This document shows, piece after piece, positions 31,206 through 44,778 of a stretch of DNA of 64,000 bases. Positions within the stretch are counted from its first letter, which is position 1. Every line of letters begins with the position of its first letter. The stretch is from assembly GCF_029784165.1 (NCBI RefSeq), contig NC_073695.1:241030089-241094088 (forward strand), in the 5' to 3' direction. The notes below the pieces were generated by a model that saw only the letters and a list, made by a program, of their open reading frames with translations, had not been told where the DNA came from and made no database searches. This DNA is from Wyeomyia smithii. Its lineage: Eukaryota; Arthropoda; Insecta; Diptera; Culicidae. The translations under genes and the position numbers were made by a program.

Positions 31206-34200
31206 GTGTTTGTGTTGTTATTCCTGAATGCTGAAAAATAAAGATATTATGTTTCAGGTCAGTGAACATAATCTAACGTTTCTCCACTGCTACAGTCATT
31301 ATTTTAATAAAATAATAACGAAAATAATAATAACCCCACAATACAAAATAAAAATGACAATTACCGAAAGTGGTTCTAGCAAAACAGAGCCAACTTCAAA
31401 CCCAACCCGGCACATTTTGTCAACGAAACCACTTTCCGCTCAGCTTCGTCTCATCTTCCCCACGAGCAGCTTAGCATAATAGTCTCTGCTCCACCCATTT
31501 CGGTCCGATGTATGCCGCCTTTTCGACCCAATCGGATCAACTTAATCGCTTCACATTACTCATGAGTGCATGTGATGCAAGCGCTATATGCTAGTGAATG
31601 GGGGTGGAAGAATATCCTTCCCCAAAACTCCGTTTCCATTCCTTCCCGCATGTTACCTTAGATGAAAACGGGGAAGGAAGGCGCTCTGTGCGTCGGTTTT
31701 GCAATTGTGCGAAATTGATAAATCTGATTGACGCAGAATAATCCGTTACGGATGCTGGCTGGAGCCGTGGCGCAAATCTGTATTATTCAAATTATGCCTG
31801 CCAGTGTGGAACAATCGGACGATAAATTGCACCCTATCGCGTGCGGGGGACCGATGTTCGACCGATCATCGGCAGAAGAAGGTAAGTTAACCTGTGCCTG
31901 CTTACACTGCGAGGGAATCTTCACCGGGGCGATCGGAAATTGATTGCTGTTCCCGGTTTGGACAGCCGTGAGCTCTAGGTGCGATACTTGTCTGTCTGTC
32001 CGTACCCACATGAGCGGATTAGAGCGATCGGTGCGATGTTGGTATTTTAAATCAACTGAAACTCTTGTATGCCCTGGAGTGGAGGAATTAAGTCTTCGCG
32101 GTGAAGCTGTTCGATGCGTTTTTCTGAAACCCACGCAAATACGATAGCCCGAGTCCGCAAATTGTCTCCGATCATTACTGGTCCATGCAACGATGGCGTG
32201 GAGCAGTGCATCGCACACGACTGAACCGGACCGCAAGATGTCGTGATTATCGTTAATCTGGGCTTGATGGTTTCGCTTAATTTGAATGTCTGGCCCGAAC
32301 GGAGCGCACTCACCTTGAACCCGCACGGTGCGTGGAGTTGCTGTTTCCTTCGTTTGCATATGGTTTTCTTTAAGCCGCTTATGGACACACAAATATAAGA
32401 CAAAGCCTACTTTAGCAGGCGTGTGCAAAGTTTTCAGTCGCATGTCACAGCAGGCTGTTCGATTTGGCTCTTCTGGGTATAAAAACCATCTGTTAGTGGA
32501 TTGTGTGGGTACTTTGGGCTTCTGCTTCCCTAAAAGCTCAGGGTCGTAAAATATGATTATTGGAAGAAATGTTTATTCAAATCCCAAAGAGTGTACCCCA
32601 CAATTGCATTCATCTATCTTTATTTCTATCACAATCAGTTGCATATTTGAGGATGTGAAGTTTAGAGGAACAAAAGCTAATGGAAAGACAGTGATGCGCC
32701 GAAACTAGCTGACTGCCGCAACCAAGTTTTTCCATTAGATTCTAACAATAGTTTTCATTAATCATTCGCTTCGCACGACGCTTGAATCTTGCATTCATTC
32801 ATGGATACTGTTGAGAAGCAGGTTCTAAATAAAAGCTTTCAATGCATCAGTAAAGTCATTAAAAATTTATAAACATCCTGCTGGTAGGTAGTCGGTTTCG
32901 CGTAAGGATTATAAGAAAGTTGAAAACCCCGTATGTCATACCACCGCACCCTTCGTATACTAACCAGCAGACAACCGTCGCTCTTTTTCCAGCCCTAAAG
33001 CGAAAGTCATGCTGAACTACTTCTGAATTGATAGCCCCTCGTTTCAGGTCGCTTCAACGGTTGCTGAGTTGCATGATGACGGAAGCTTTTTTACCCCTTT
33101 TCTTTCACTCCCACCTCCACCAACCCTGATGGCAGTGAAACATTCATCTCCACGTGACCACCTGGCAGAAGCAAAGACCAGGGGGTTGAAATCCTTGTTT
33201 TTTTCTGCTGCATTCTGGTGAGGCCCACAAATACGCCGAGTCACGCCGAGCGAGTGAACGAGTCAGCCGGAGTTTTATAGTTCCGGAATCGCGCAGGCAT
33301 AAAGCTAAACAGAACCCCGAACCGGGGGCCATACTGCCACTGCTGCCTGGTAGCAAATGCTATGCACCCGGACCCGAGTCCGAAACTCTGATGTTAGATA
33401 TTAATTATAGCTAAAGAGGATATTAATGCATTGTATGTTTTGTTCCCTTTTATAAATCCCAGGCTTGGACCTGCCCGGTCAGTAGTTGCTTTTTATAGTC
33501 AATTAATAAGGAATGCCTTGTTATGATTTCGATTTTGCAACTTGTTTCTTTTTGCCATAAACTGGAATTAATCGAGCTGTTGATTTGTACTGTCTAACAA
33601 GAGTTAAAAATTTTAAATCACTGTGATTTAAAATTTTACACTCACTAATACGAAAAAGGTCTACAAATTACATATTTATTTGCTAATAATAACTGAAAAA
33701 AGTGCCGAGAGGAAGAACGCGGGAAGGTCTTCCAGTAAATCAATCATTGGTTGATTACCACCGTCTCGAAAATTTGTGTTAGCAATAATCTCAACCATCC
33801 ATCAAAATGGAACCATTCGTTTTTTTGCCATTCGATGAAACTGCTTTTAAACCCAAATCATTTCCGGTGTTCATGACGTTCGTGCGTTGGGTGTGACATT
33901 AATCAATAAAACAACAGTAGGTACTAGGTACCAACGAAGAGGCGAACACAGTAGCCCACTTTTATGAATCGATTGTCGTTTGCCAGGTTGCTGTAAGCCG
34001 GAAGAAAATCAACGCCTGCTGTAAACTGCTCCGAACTCCGTAAGCAGGCGGACCCGAGTCACAGACCCGCCCGCACATGCACATCAAATATGCATGAACC
34101 AATATGGTTTTATCGACATGTTTTCCCAAGGATTATGAAAATGCCTTGGCTCCGGAAACCGAAGGAATGTTTCTGGAACGCCTCTTGTTTCGTAATAAAA

Positions 34201-35775
34201 ATTGATTACATGTGTGTATTTTATTTCTTCCATCATGGGAAACACACCCACCCGATTGCAGCCTGCGGTAAAACAATAGGATATTACTAACCGCAGTTTT
34301 GTTCCCAATGCCATCAGCCGCCAGCCCGTCCTCCATGGTTCCGTTTCCTTTCAGAGCAACGTCAGAGCAAAAGAGCAAATCGAGCACGTAATAATCATTT
34401 TCTGGCTTTCAGGATCGTTCGAGGCGGACTCGTGAACGTTGAACACCTTGGCCAAGTTGTGGCGTACTAATCATGACCGAAATCGATTCTGACACCCGAG
34501 AACTCGTCCTGCTCCGTCCCTCGCAAAGGAAAGATAGTCTCCTGCCATCACGTCAGACGCATAGGTATTCATTTCATTGCCTGCCTGACTTCGGACTGTC
34601 GTCAGTGAAACTGACTTGGGGCACGTAATCCAGCGCGAAGTTAACAGCGCTGTTCTCGAGCTACCGACACGTGAATCTGTATTACAACGCCGACGACGAC
34701 GACGATGTCTTTGCATACTGAACCCTGCTGGCATTTTCACGTGCAGCTGAAACGAACCAGTGCTGCCAGACTTGTGACTATAGCTAACATTTTTCCGATC
34801 GTTGCAATCTTCACATTTCGAACCACACTGCCGATTCCCACTAGTATTATCAAGAGGAAGTCTAGTCCCTTCTCAGACAGAATCAGTCTTTGAAAGTATC
34901 GATATTTATTATTTATGCGCTGTGCTTACAGTCGACTGAGCCCTGCTTGGAGGTAGAAGGAATCTTTCCTTTTACGACGTCCCACATTCAATACGCTTTA
35001 ATAATGCAGCATAATAACACGTTAAATATTGAACAATAATATTCACGTATGAAGGAACCAAGCAAGGCGCTCACCGCCGCCGCCGCCGATCGGCTAGGGT
35101 TGTGAACTTGAGAAAAACTCCCCTCGCTCCTTCCCACATCCGACCGATACAAGCTCTGTGCTTCATACAATCCGATCGCAAAATATACACGAGCGGCTGA
35201 AATGAAAATAATAATCAACGTCGTAACGTCTTTTTTTTTTCAAGTTTTTTCTTCCCGCTTTCCCCAAGTTGTTTGCCCTCCTCTTTAACACCGAATGGAA
35301 CATTGCACCGAATGAATGGATGATATTTCTCTGGATGGATGGATGGATGGATAGATGGATGGACATGTTCTCCGGCAACAGCTGTCAGAATCAATGGGTT
35401 GAATGAAAGTGTGTGCTTCGATCTTCGCCGAAAAAGTGTCGATAGTCTTCCATTTCACCCGATCACGGTGTAATGACTGACTGTTAGTGCGTACGATACT
35501 GATACTTACTCGTGTTAGTTACTGATTGGTTAGCCGACAGAAGGGATAAGAGATTATTCAACTTTACTTTCGCTTTGGCATTGTGCGGGTCTTATTGCTT
35601 ACTTCAGAATTCGTGCATTGTGTGAATTTCTCCTACAAATCATGGGCAGATTTTCTCATTTCAATCGAGTGGCTAATTTTTTTAAACGATAATTAAATCA
35701 GCTTCACTGATTGAATGAGAAGACTAAATTATTACATACTTACGTTTAACGTTTTACGTCCTCCGTCTTTGTATT
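31206..35775. other. Apparently single-copy non-coding DNA
   Basis: About 4.6 kb of mixed composition without a recognised transposon. Open frames up to about 218 codons overlap on both strands, lack motifs and are not called. A (GGAT)n microsatellite lies at about 35332-35363. Regulatory DNA is possible, but nothing in the sequence proves it. Confidence 0.4.
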
Positions 35776-38742
35776 TCTTACTTCTTAATTCTTACTTCTT
35801 ACTTCTTACTTCTTACTTCTTACTTCTTACTTCTTACTTCTAACTTCTTACTTCTTACTTCTTACTTCTTACTTCTTACTTCTTACTTCTTACTTCTTAC
35901 TTCTTACTTCTTACTTCTTACTTCTTACTTCTTACTTCTTACTTCTTACTTCTTACTTCTTACTTCTTACTTCTTACTTCTTACTTCTTACTTCTTACTT
36001 CTTACTTCTTACTTCTTACTTCTTACTTCTTACTTCTTACTTCTTACTTCTTACTTCTTACTTCTTACTTCTTACTTCTTACTTCTTACTTCTTACTTCT
36101 TACTTCTTACTTCTTACTTCTTACTTCTTACTTCTTACTTCTTACTTCTTACTTTTTACTTCTTACTTCTTACTTCTTACTTCTTACTTCTTACTTCTTA
36201 CTTCTCACTTCTTACTTCTTACTTCTTACTTCTTACTTCTTACTTCTTACTTCTTACTTCTTACTTCTTACTTCTTACTTCTTACTTCTTACTTCTTACT
36301 TCTTACTTCTTACTTCTTACTTCTCACTTCTTACTTCTTACTTCTTACTTCTTACTTCTTACTTCTTACTTCTTACTTCTTACTACTTACTTCTTACTTC
36401 TTACTTCTTACTTCTTACTTCTTACTTCTTACTTCTTACTTCTTACTTCTTACTTCTTACTTCTTACTTCTTACTTCTTACTTCTTACTTCTTACTTCTT
36501 ACTTCTTACTTCTTACTTCTTACTTCTTACTTCTTACTTCTTACTTCTTACTTCTTACTTCTTACTTCTTACTTCTTACTTCTTACTTCTTACTTCTTAC
36601 TTCTTACTTCTTACTTCTTACTTCTTACTTCTTACTTCTTACTTCTTACTTCTTACTTCTTACTTCTTACTTCTTACTTCTTACTTCTTACTTCTTACTT
36701 CTTACTTCTTACTTCTTACTTCTTACTTCTTACTTCTTACTTCTTACCTCTTACTTCTTACTTCTTACTTCTCACTTCTTACTTCTTACTTCTTACTTCT
36801 TACTTCTTACTTCTTACTTCTTACTTCTTACTTCTTACTTCTTACTTCTTACTTCTTACTTCTTACTTCTTACTTCTTACTTCTTACTTCTTACTTCTTA
36901 CTTCTTACTTCTTACTTCTTACTTCTTACTTCTTACTTCTTACTTCTTACTTCTTACTTCTTACTTCTTACTTCTTACTTCTTACTTCTTACTTCTTACT
37001 TCTTACTTCTTACTTCTTACTTCTTACTTCTTACTTCTTACTTCTTACTTCTTACTTCTTACTTTTTACTTCTTACTTTTTACTTCTTACTTCTAACTTC
37101 TAACTTCTTACTTCTTACTTCTTACTTCTTACTTCTTACTTCTTACTTCTCACTTCTTACTTCTTACTTCTTATTTCTTTCTTCTTACTTCTTACTTCTT
37201 ACTTCTTACTTCTTACTTCTTACTTCTTACTTCTTACTTCTTACTTCTTACTTCTTACTTCTTACTTCTTACTTCTTACTTCTTACTTCTTACTTCTTAC
37301 TTCTTACTTCTTACTTCTTACTTCTTACTTCTTACTTCTTACTTCTTACTTCTTACTTCTTACTTCTTACTTCTTACTTCTTACTTCTTACTTCTTACTT
37401 CTTACTTCTTACTTCTTACTTCTCACTTCTTACTTCTTACTTCTTACTTCTTACTTCTTACTTCTTACTTCTTACTTCTTACTTCTTACTTCTTACTTCT
37501 TACTTCTTACTTCTTACTTCTTACTTCTTACTTCTTACTTCTTACTTCTTACTTCTTACTTCTTACTTCTTACTTCTTACTTCTTACTTCTTACTTCTTA
37601 CTTCTTACTTCTTACTTCTTACTTCTTACTTCTTACTTCTTACTTCTTACTTCTTACTTCTTACTTCTTACTTCTTACTTCTTACTTCTTACTTCTTACT
37701 TCTTACTTCTTACTTCTTACTTCTTACTTCTTACTTCTAACTTCTTACTTCTTACTTCTTACTTCTTACTTCTTACTTCTTACTTCTTACTTCTTGCTTC
37801 TTACTTCTTACTTCTTACTTCTTACTTCTTACTTCTTACTTCTTACTTCTTACTTCTTACTTCTTACTTCTTACTTCTTACTTCTTACTTCTTACTTCTT
37901 ACTTCTTACTTCTTACTTCTTACTTCTTACTTCTTACTTCTTACTTCTTGCTTCTTACTTCTTACTTCTTACTTCTTACTTCTTACTTCTTACTTCTTAC
38001 TTCTTACTTCTTACTTCTTACTTCTTACTTCTTAATTCTTACTTCTTACTTCTTACTTCTTACTTCTTACTTCTTACTTCTTACTTCTTACTTCTTACTT
38101 CTTACTTCTTACTTCTTACTTCTTACTTCTTACTTCTTACTTCTTACTTCTTACTTCTTACTTCTTACTTCTTACTTCTTACTTCTTACTTCTTACTTCT
38201 TACTTCTTACTTCTTACTTCTTACTTCTTACTTCTTACTTCTTACTTCTTACTTCTTACTTCTTACTTCTTACTTCTTACTTCTTACTTCTTACTTCTTA
38301 CTTCTTACTTCTTACTTCTTACTTCTTACTTCTTACTTCTTACTTCTTACTTCTTACTTCTTACTTCTTACTTCTTACTTCTTACTTCTTACTTCTTACT
38401 TCTTACTTCTTACTTCTTACTTCCTACTTCTTACTTCTTAATTCTTACTTCTTACTTCTTACTTCTTACTTCTTACTTCTTACTTCTTACTTCTTACTTC
38501 TTACTTCTTACTTCTTACTTCTTACTTCTTACTTCTTACTTCTTACTTCTTACTTCTTACTTCTTACTTCTTACTTCTTACTTCTTACTTCTTACTTCTT
38601 ACTTCTTACTTCTTACTTCTTACTTCTTACTTCTTACTTCTTACTTCTTACTTCTTACTTCTTACTTCTTACGTCTTACATCTTACTTCTTACTTCTTAC
38701 TTCTTACTTCTTACTTCTTACTTCTTACTTTTTACTTCTTAC
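35776..38742. repeat. (ACTTCTT)n satellite, about 3 kb
   Basis: A 7-bp unit ACTTCTT repeats about 420 times with very few variants: CTCACTT at 36205, 36323, 36770, 37149 and 37422; CTTGCTT at 37795 and 37949; TTAATT at 38034 and 38439. Large tracts, such as 36390-36745, are perfect. All pyrimidine except one A per unit on the plus strand. Because 7 is not a multiple of 3 and the unit lacks stops in this phase, spurious open frames of over 200 codons (LLLTSYF repeated) arise. Confidence 0.97.
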
Positions 38743-41685
38743 AAATTTCTTACTCCTTATAAACAATTTTCAAATGTATGAACTATAACGTTGAAGTAAC
38801 GAGCGCTCTAAAAAGTAGACTGTCAAAAAATTATAACACGGTGACTATGAACCATTCCGTCAGGAATCATCTCACTTTCTTTTTCTCACTAACCTTCTCT
38901 CATTCTCTATTACTCACTTTTTATCTCTCACTTTTATATATTATAATGTATTTCTTACTTTTCATTTCAAACTTTTCATTTTCACTCTTCATACTGCTTA
39001 CTTTGTATATCTCACTGTTTATTTTATGCTCTTTGTTTTCCTCATTTTATTTTTCAATTAATATTTCTCACTTTTTATTTGTTACTTCTATTTCGACACT
39101 TTCTATCTTTTTTTTCTAAAAATTTTTTTCCGTAATTATAGCTCACATTTTATATCGTACGTTTTAATTTTCATATCTAATTTCTCACTTGTAACTTGTC
39201 GCGCTTTATTTTTCATATCTCATTTCTCACTTTTGGTTTCTAATATTGTTTTCTCACTATTCATTTCTAGTGATCAGTTCCGTTTATTCATCACTTTTTA
39301 TTTCTCACCTCCATTTTCTTGGTTTTAAATCTTTCAATATTTATTGCTACGCTTTTTGTCTTACTTTTTATGCCAAACTTTTCATTTATCACACCCTATT
39401 TTTCAATGCTTATTGTTGCTTTTCATTTCTCATTTTTTTATTTGTCGTATTTCATTCCTCACTTTTGACTTGTCACTTTTTATTTCTAACTTTTTATTAT
39501 TTACCTAATATTCCCTACTCTTAATTTTTCACTTTTCATTTCTCATATATTTATTTCTCATTTTTCATTTCACCCTTTTTTCTCACTTTACTGCTTATGT
39601 TTTATTTGTCACTTTTTATTTCATAGTTTTTTGTACTAATTTCTATTTTTACAATAACTTTTCAAGGCAGACGGTGTGCGCAGCAAGGGAAGCAAAAAAT
39701 ACACCAGCTAAAATTATGATACAGACATGAAAAAATATACTGCATCCAAATGGGACTTGAACCCATAATCTCTTGCTTGCTATTTCTCACTTGCTTGCAT
39801 TATTCCTTACTGTTTATTCCTAACTTCCTACTTCTCACCTTTATTTTCTCAATTCTCATCACTCACTTTTATGTTTAACTTTTCATATCTAACTGCATAT
39901 TTCTCACTTTTCAATCCTTACTATTAATTGCTTTTTTTTCTAATTTTTGTTTCTCACATTTTATTTCTTACTTTGGGTTTGTCAGTTTTTTTTCTCACGT
40001 TTTATTTTGCACTTTTGATATCTCAATTTCTGTTTCTCAGTTTATTTCACACTTCAGTTCCTACTGTTTATTCGTAATTTTTTATTTCTTACGTTACATT
40101 TCTTGCTTACCTCTCTTTTCGTTTTCACCGTATGCTTCTAACTCTTTATTTCTCAATTTTATTTTTATTTTAAACTTTTAACTTTTAGCTTCGCGTCCTT
40201 TACTACAAGGATGAATTTACTTTTTTTCACTCTTATTCTTTGCATTTTACTCCTCGCTTTTCATGTATTTCTTCACTTTACCTCCTCATACTTCACTTTT
40301 TAATCCACACACTTTTCATTTATCGCTTCACACTTCTCACTCTCTATTTTTAACTTCTTACCATCCACTATTCACTATTCATTTCTCATACTTCACTATT
40401 CACTATCATTTCTCACTCTTAACTATTCACTTTTCACTCTCACTTTCGCCTTTCACATCCCCCTCTTTTCTCACTTCCAATTTTCACCTTCTACATTTTG
40501 CTCTCTAAGTTTTAATTTTCACATTTTGCTTCTCACTGTGTGGTTCACGTCTTACTAATTAATTTAACTTTCTGCTGATCAACATTTATTTCTCACTCTC
40601 TTATTCATGTTCTCACCCATTCTTTCATCTCTTCACATTTTTCTGTCCACTTCTTTTCTATTTTTTTTTATCTATTAACTTTTTTCTGATCATTTTTGGC
40701 TTTTTACTTTTGACCGTGCGTTTAATTTCTTCCTTAATAATTTAACTTACTGCTGATCATTATTAATTTCTCACTCTATAATTTATGTTTTCAATCATTT
40801 TTTATCTCTCTACGTTTTTAAGCCACTTTCACTTATAATTTTTATTTATATTGCTTTACATTTTTCTGTTCATTTTTCTCATTTTTCATATTACGTTTAC
40901 GTTTTTCATCTTACATTTCCCGTACTCAACTTAAATTTCATTTCTATTCTTTATTTTTTCTTCTCATTCTTAACTTTATATTTCTCACTCTATACTTTTT
41001 ACTACTCACACTCTTCTCTTTTTTCAATTCTCACTCTCTACTTTTTTCACGCGCTCTTTAATTTTTGCTTTACACTATCAGCTATTTAGTGACCATTTTC
41101 CCTGTTTAACTCTTTGCATTTTACTTTGCGCTCTTTATTCTTAACTTTTTTTACTTCTGAACCTTTACTCCTAATACTCACTAGTCACTTTTTACAGCTC
41201 AATTTTCACTTTTCAATTCGATATCTTTACTTGTTGCTGCTCATTCTTGAACTTTTATTACTCGCTTTCAGTTTTCCCTTCTAACTTTTCACATTTTATT
41301 CCCCGCTCCTCGCTTTGTAGTTCTCACGCTCTTCTTTTTACTTTCACTTTTAAATTTTTACCTCTCACTCTTTCTCGCTTCACTTTTCACTACTCACTTT
41401 GAACCTTTCAATTTTTTCTCTTAAATTTTCACTTCTTAATCTGAAATATTCATTTCTCAATGTTGACACTCACTTTCACTCTTTCTCTTTACATTTTTCT
41501 GATCACGCTTCTCATTCTTCACTTTTTACCACTCATTTTGAACCTTTCACTTTTTTCTCTTAAATTTTCACTTCTTTATCTGAACTTCTCATTTCTTACT
41601 GTTTAAATTTCACTTCTCACTTTCCTTTCTTCACTTCTCACTCTCTGTTTTCTTCGTCTCTCTCTTTAATATTTTTATATCTATT
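38743..41685. repeat. Degenerate pyrimidine-rich array, left of the LINE
   Basis: The regular satellite gives way to T/C-rich DNA with recurrent TTTCTCACTTTTTATTTCTC-type words that retain the TTCTCAC core. Density of the core unit falls and rises over short distances, as expected for an old array edge. A tRNA-related fragment lies inside it at about 39.66-39.79 kb. Open frames here are compositional. Confidence 0.75.
39663..39785 (-). mobile_element. tRNA-related SINE fragment
   Basis: On the minus strand AGATTATGGGTTCAAGTCCC contains GGTTCAAGTCC, a perfect pol III B-box match (GGTTCRANTCC). It is followed by CATTTGGATGCAGTATA and about 90 bp of non-array sequence, ending near AGGCAGACGGTG on the plus strand. 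No A-box is seen, so the head appears truncated. It interrupts the T/C-rich array on both sides. Confidence 0.55.
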
Positions 41686-41769
41686 TATTTATTTATTTCG
41701 TCAAGCAAATGTAGACTACAGTTTTAATAATACAATGTTTTCTTATATTCTATACATTATTTCCAGTAG

Positions 41770-43421
41770 TTAGTCGTTTTTTTATTTGATTTCTGCCCAT
41801 GGTGATGTCGATATTTTCGCAGTGCTGATTATAGTTACGCATCATGCTATTTACTGAGCCATTTTTTGAGTAGTTCGTTCTGTGAGAGTTTTCCGAAAAT
41901 ATTTTACGATTTCTTAATTGACGATTCTAAATTGACGAAATATTTAGTTGAGATAATAATTTAGTAGATTGCACGCGTTGAGAAATAATGTCATTGATAA
42001 AATAAAGCATTGACAGTTCGTGGCGTTCTTTAAGTGCTTGTATGTCTGTTAGCATGCAGCGTGCTTTTTATGATGGTAAGAGAAATGCTGTCCAATTTAG
42101 CTCACGAAGCGCGTACAAAAGAAATTGTTTTTGGACAGATTCAATGCGTTCTTCATGTGTGACAATATATGGATTCCATACAATGCTACAATATTCCAGA
42201 ATCGGTCGGACGTATGTTATATATAATAGTTTGATTGTATATGGGTCTTGAAAATTGTGGCCGAAGCGTTTTATAAAGCCCAGCATACTATTTGCTTTGT
42301 TTATTATTGTGTTATAATGTTCTATGAATGTGAGTTTGGAGTCTAGGACTACGCCTAGGTCCCTTACGATTTTGCATTTTTCTACTTGTTGGTTTCCTAA
42401 GTAAATGTATGTAGATGGTGTTACTGTTTTTCTGCTGAAGGCTATTGAATTACATTTTTTAATGTTGAGTTGTAATAGACTTTTGTTGCACCAAGTGTAG
42501 AATACATTAATTTCATTCTGGAATATTTCGAAGTCTTCTGCATTGGTTATTTCTATAAAGAGCTTCATGTCGTCAGCATATACAAGCACATATATTGACT
42601 TAAGAAGAAAGGAAATGTCATTTACGTATAATATAAAAAGAAGAGGGCCCAGGTGAGAACCTTGAGGAACCCCAGAAATTACTTCTATTGGGTTTGAAAA
42701 GGAATTTCGAAAGCGGACTATTTGTGTTCGATTTGATAAGTATGACTGCAGCCATTCCAAAAAATTTGTTTCAGTTCCGTATTTTTCGAGCTTGAAAAGC
42801 AATAAAGGTATGTCGATTCTGTCAAATGCCTTGCTAAAGTCCGTATAAAGAGCTTCTACGTGGTTGCCGTTGTCCATTGCAGTAAAAGTGATAGTTATGA
42901 ATTCCAAAAGATTAGTGGTAGTTGATCGGGCTTTGAAAAAGCCGTGCTGTTGAGTTGTAATGCTGAAAGATTTTTTCATTAATTATTGATTCAAATAGTT
43001 TTGAAATGCATGAAATAATGGCAATTTCACGATAATTACGAATGTCAGATTAAGCGCCAGATTTGAAAGTTGGCACTAAATATGAAGTTTTCCAGAGTTC
43101 TGGGAAAATTCCATTCTTCAGGGACATATTAAAGAGGTGTTGTAATGGTGTAGATAGTTCTTCTGCCAAGTTTTTGAAAAAAATTGGAGCTTTTCTGTCA
43201 GGTCCAGGACCTTTCGTAGCGTCTAAATTTTTAAGTGCGTTCTGAACTTCGAATTCAGATATTTGATTGACAGATAAAGAATTCGAAAATTCGGGAAAAT
43301 ACGAGATGTATTCGCGGTCGCGATCTGTTTCTTCATATGTGGTGTATATTTCTTGAAAAAAAGTTGCAAAAAAAATACATATTTCATTACTAGTTTGTCC
43401 TACATATCTGTCAAGATGCAT
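41770..43421 (-). pseudogene. CR1-group ORF2, reverse transcriptase part
   Basis: Starts with QISEFEVQNALKNLDATKGP and PGPD (usual GPGPDGIP, here GPGPDRKAP). An in-frame stop follows FKSGA at 43050, and a frameshift lies near 42975. An uninterrupted stretch from 42979 to 42068 has TTQQHGFFKARSTTTNLLEF, ALYTDFSKAFDRID, ISGVPQGSHLGPLLFILYVN, VLVYADDMKLF (catalytic ADD) and RDLGVVLDSKLTFIEHY. A further shift near 42065 separates the C-terminal LTDIQALKERHELSMLYF. The catalytic residues are preserved despite the breaks. Confidence 0.88.
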
Positions 43422-43587
43422 TCGTGATGGAAAGTTGTTACTTTTTAGTTTGGTTTTTACGTAATTGAAGAAGTTCTTAGGGCAAGACTTAATTTGATGT
43501 TCGATTTTACGATTATGTTCTTCATGTGCAGTTTTAATGGCTGCGTCAAGTTGACAGCAAATTTCTTGGTAATTTTGACGATTTTCG

Positions 43588-44660
43588 CTATTGTTGTCTT
43601 TTTTTGTATATTTTATGTGCTTTTTGTTTTCTATTTTTTAGGTTCTTCAATTGTGGATTAAACCACACTGGATATTTGTTGGTGTTCGTTCGTCTTTTTT
43701 TTTTCAGTGGTACATTTTCTGATATAATTTGATTAATTATTTCATAAAATTTTGGTATTTCTTCGTTGACATTTCCTTCTTTACAAATTATACTACGCCA
43801 ATTTATTATGCGAAGTCTACGTTTGACTTGTTCGAAGTCAGTTTTGTGGTATTCCGGTACATCCTCGTACTCGCAGTCGCTGGAGTACGAAGTGTTATTC
43901 ATTACTATTGAATATTCAATTGCTGTGTGGAATGCTTCATTTTTCCAGATGGGAGTCAATGATGCATCTACACAGAAGTCTTCAGTCCAGTTTGTGAATA
44001 ATAGGTCTAAATATGCATTTTGCTTGTTTTTGACATGATTGATTTGATATAGACCGAGTTCTGAGGATTTGCCAAAAAGATACTGCAGTGTTTCGTTTTC
44101 GCCTACGACTGGGAGTAAGATAGATTCATTTTCAATGTCTACAATAAAGTCTGCATTACGTTGGTTGAAGTCGCCATAGACATGCAGTTTTACTTCTGGT
44201 TTCATGTTAGACATAATAGATTCTAGAGTTTTGAAAAATAATTCATACGAATGTTTATGAGCATGTTCCGGTGGAAAGTACACGGAACAGAAGATATGTT
44301 CTTCGCCAGCAATAAATGCTTTGACCCATACGTGTTCAAATTCTTTCTATTTGTCGGATATTATTTCTTCAGAAGTAAAGTCTACATTAATGGCAATGAG
44401 GACTCCACCGCCTGACTTTTTTGACTGGTAGACAAATTCCGAGCGTGCCGGAATACATTATAATTGTTTCCAAATACTTCTTCGCTTCTAACGCTTTCGT
44501 CCCAGATACTTTCAGTTCCCAAAATTATTTTAAAAGATGACGACAATAGATTTTGTTGAATTTCTTTCATTTTGCTTGGGCTTTTCATGCGATTGAAATT
44601 CTGATAGTAGATAAGAATTTCAGTCGCATTCTGTCGAAGAAGCGTAGAAGTGTTAGTCAA
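43588..44660 (-). pseudogene. CR1-group ORF2, endonuclease part
   Basis: The N-terminal piece (44660-44382) reads ILIYYQNFNRMKSPSKMKEI and IILGTESIWDESV, matching the QN and TE catalytic motifs. A frameshift lies near 44430. The second piece (44283-43588) has KLHVYGDFNQRNADF (Asp-Asn) and AYLDLLFTN. At the last motif it has NEAFHTAIEY where Ser-Asp-His is expected, so the Asp is lost. A Lys/Arg-rich linker (PLKKKRRTNTNKYPVW) precedes the reverse transcriptase. In life this enzyme nicks the target DNA. Confidence 0.85.
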
Positions 44661-44778
44661 GTTGTTACTTATGTTAAATTTAATTTTTCTGCCTCAGAAG
44701 AGGGCGTCCTTACTTGCGAAAATTTGATGTGCTGAATTTGTTTGCACTTTCGCGTAGTTGTTGAAGACGATGCGTGCG

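Noticed and set aside
31787..32443. A 218-codon minus-strand open frame
   Set aside because: Low-complexity-free but without any known motif, and contradicted by overlapping frames on both strands. Conservation data would be needed to call it.
35776..38742. CRISPR array or centromeric higher-order repeat
   Set aside because: There are no spacers and the genome is eukaryotic. The period is 7 bp with no longer-order unit visible, so only a simple satellite can be claimed.
37794..38781. Long open frames encoding LLLTSYF heptads
   Set aside because: A stop-free 7-bp tandem repeat gives a 21-bp reading period automatically. There is no start context, splice signal or non-repeat domain, so this is not a protein.
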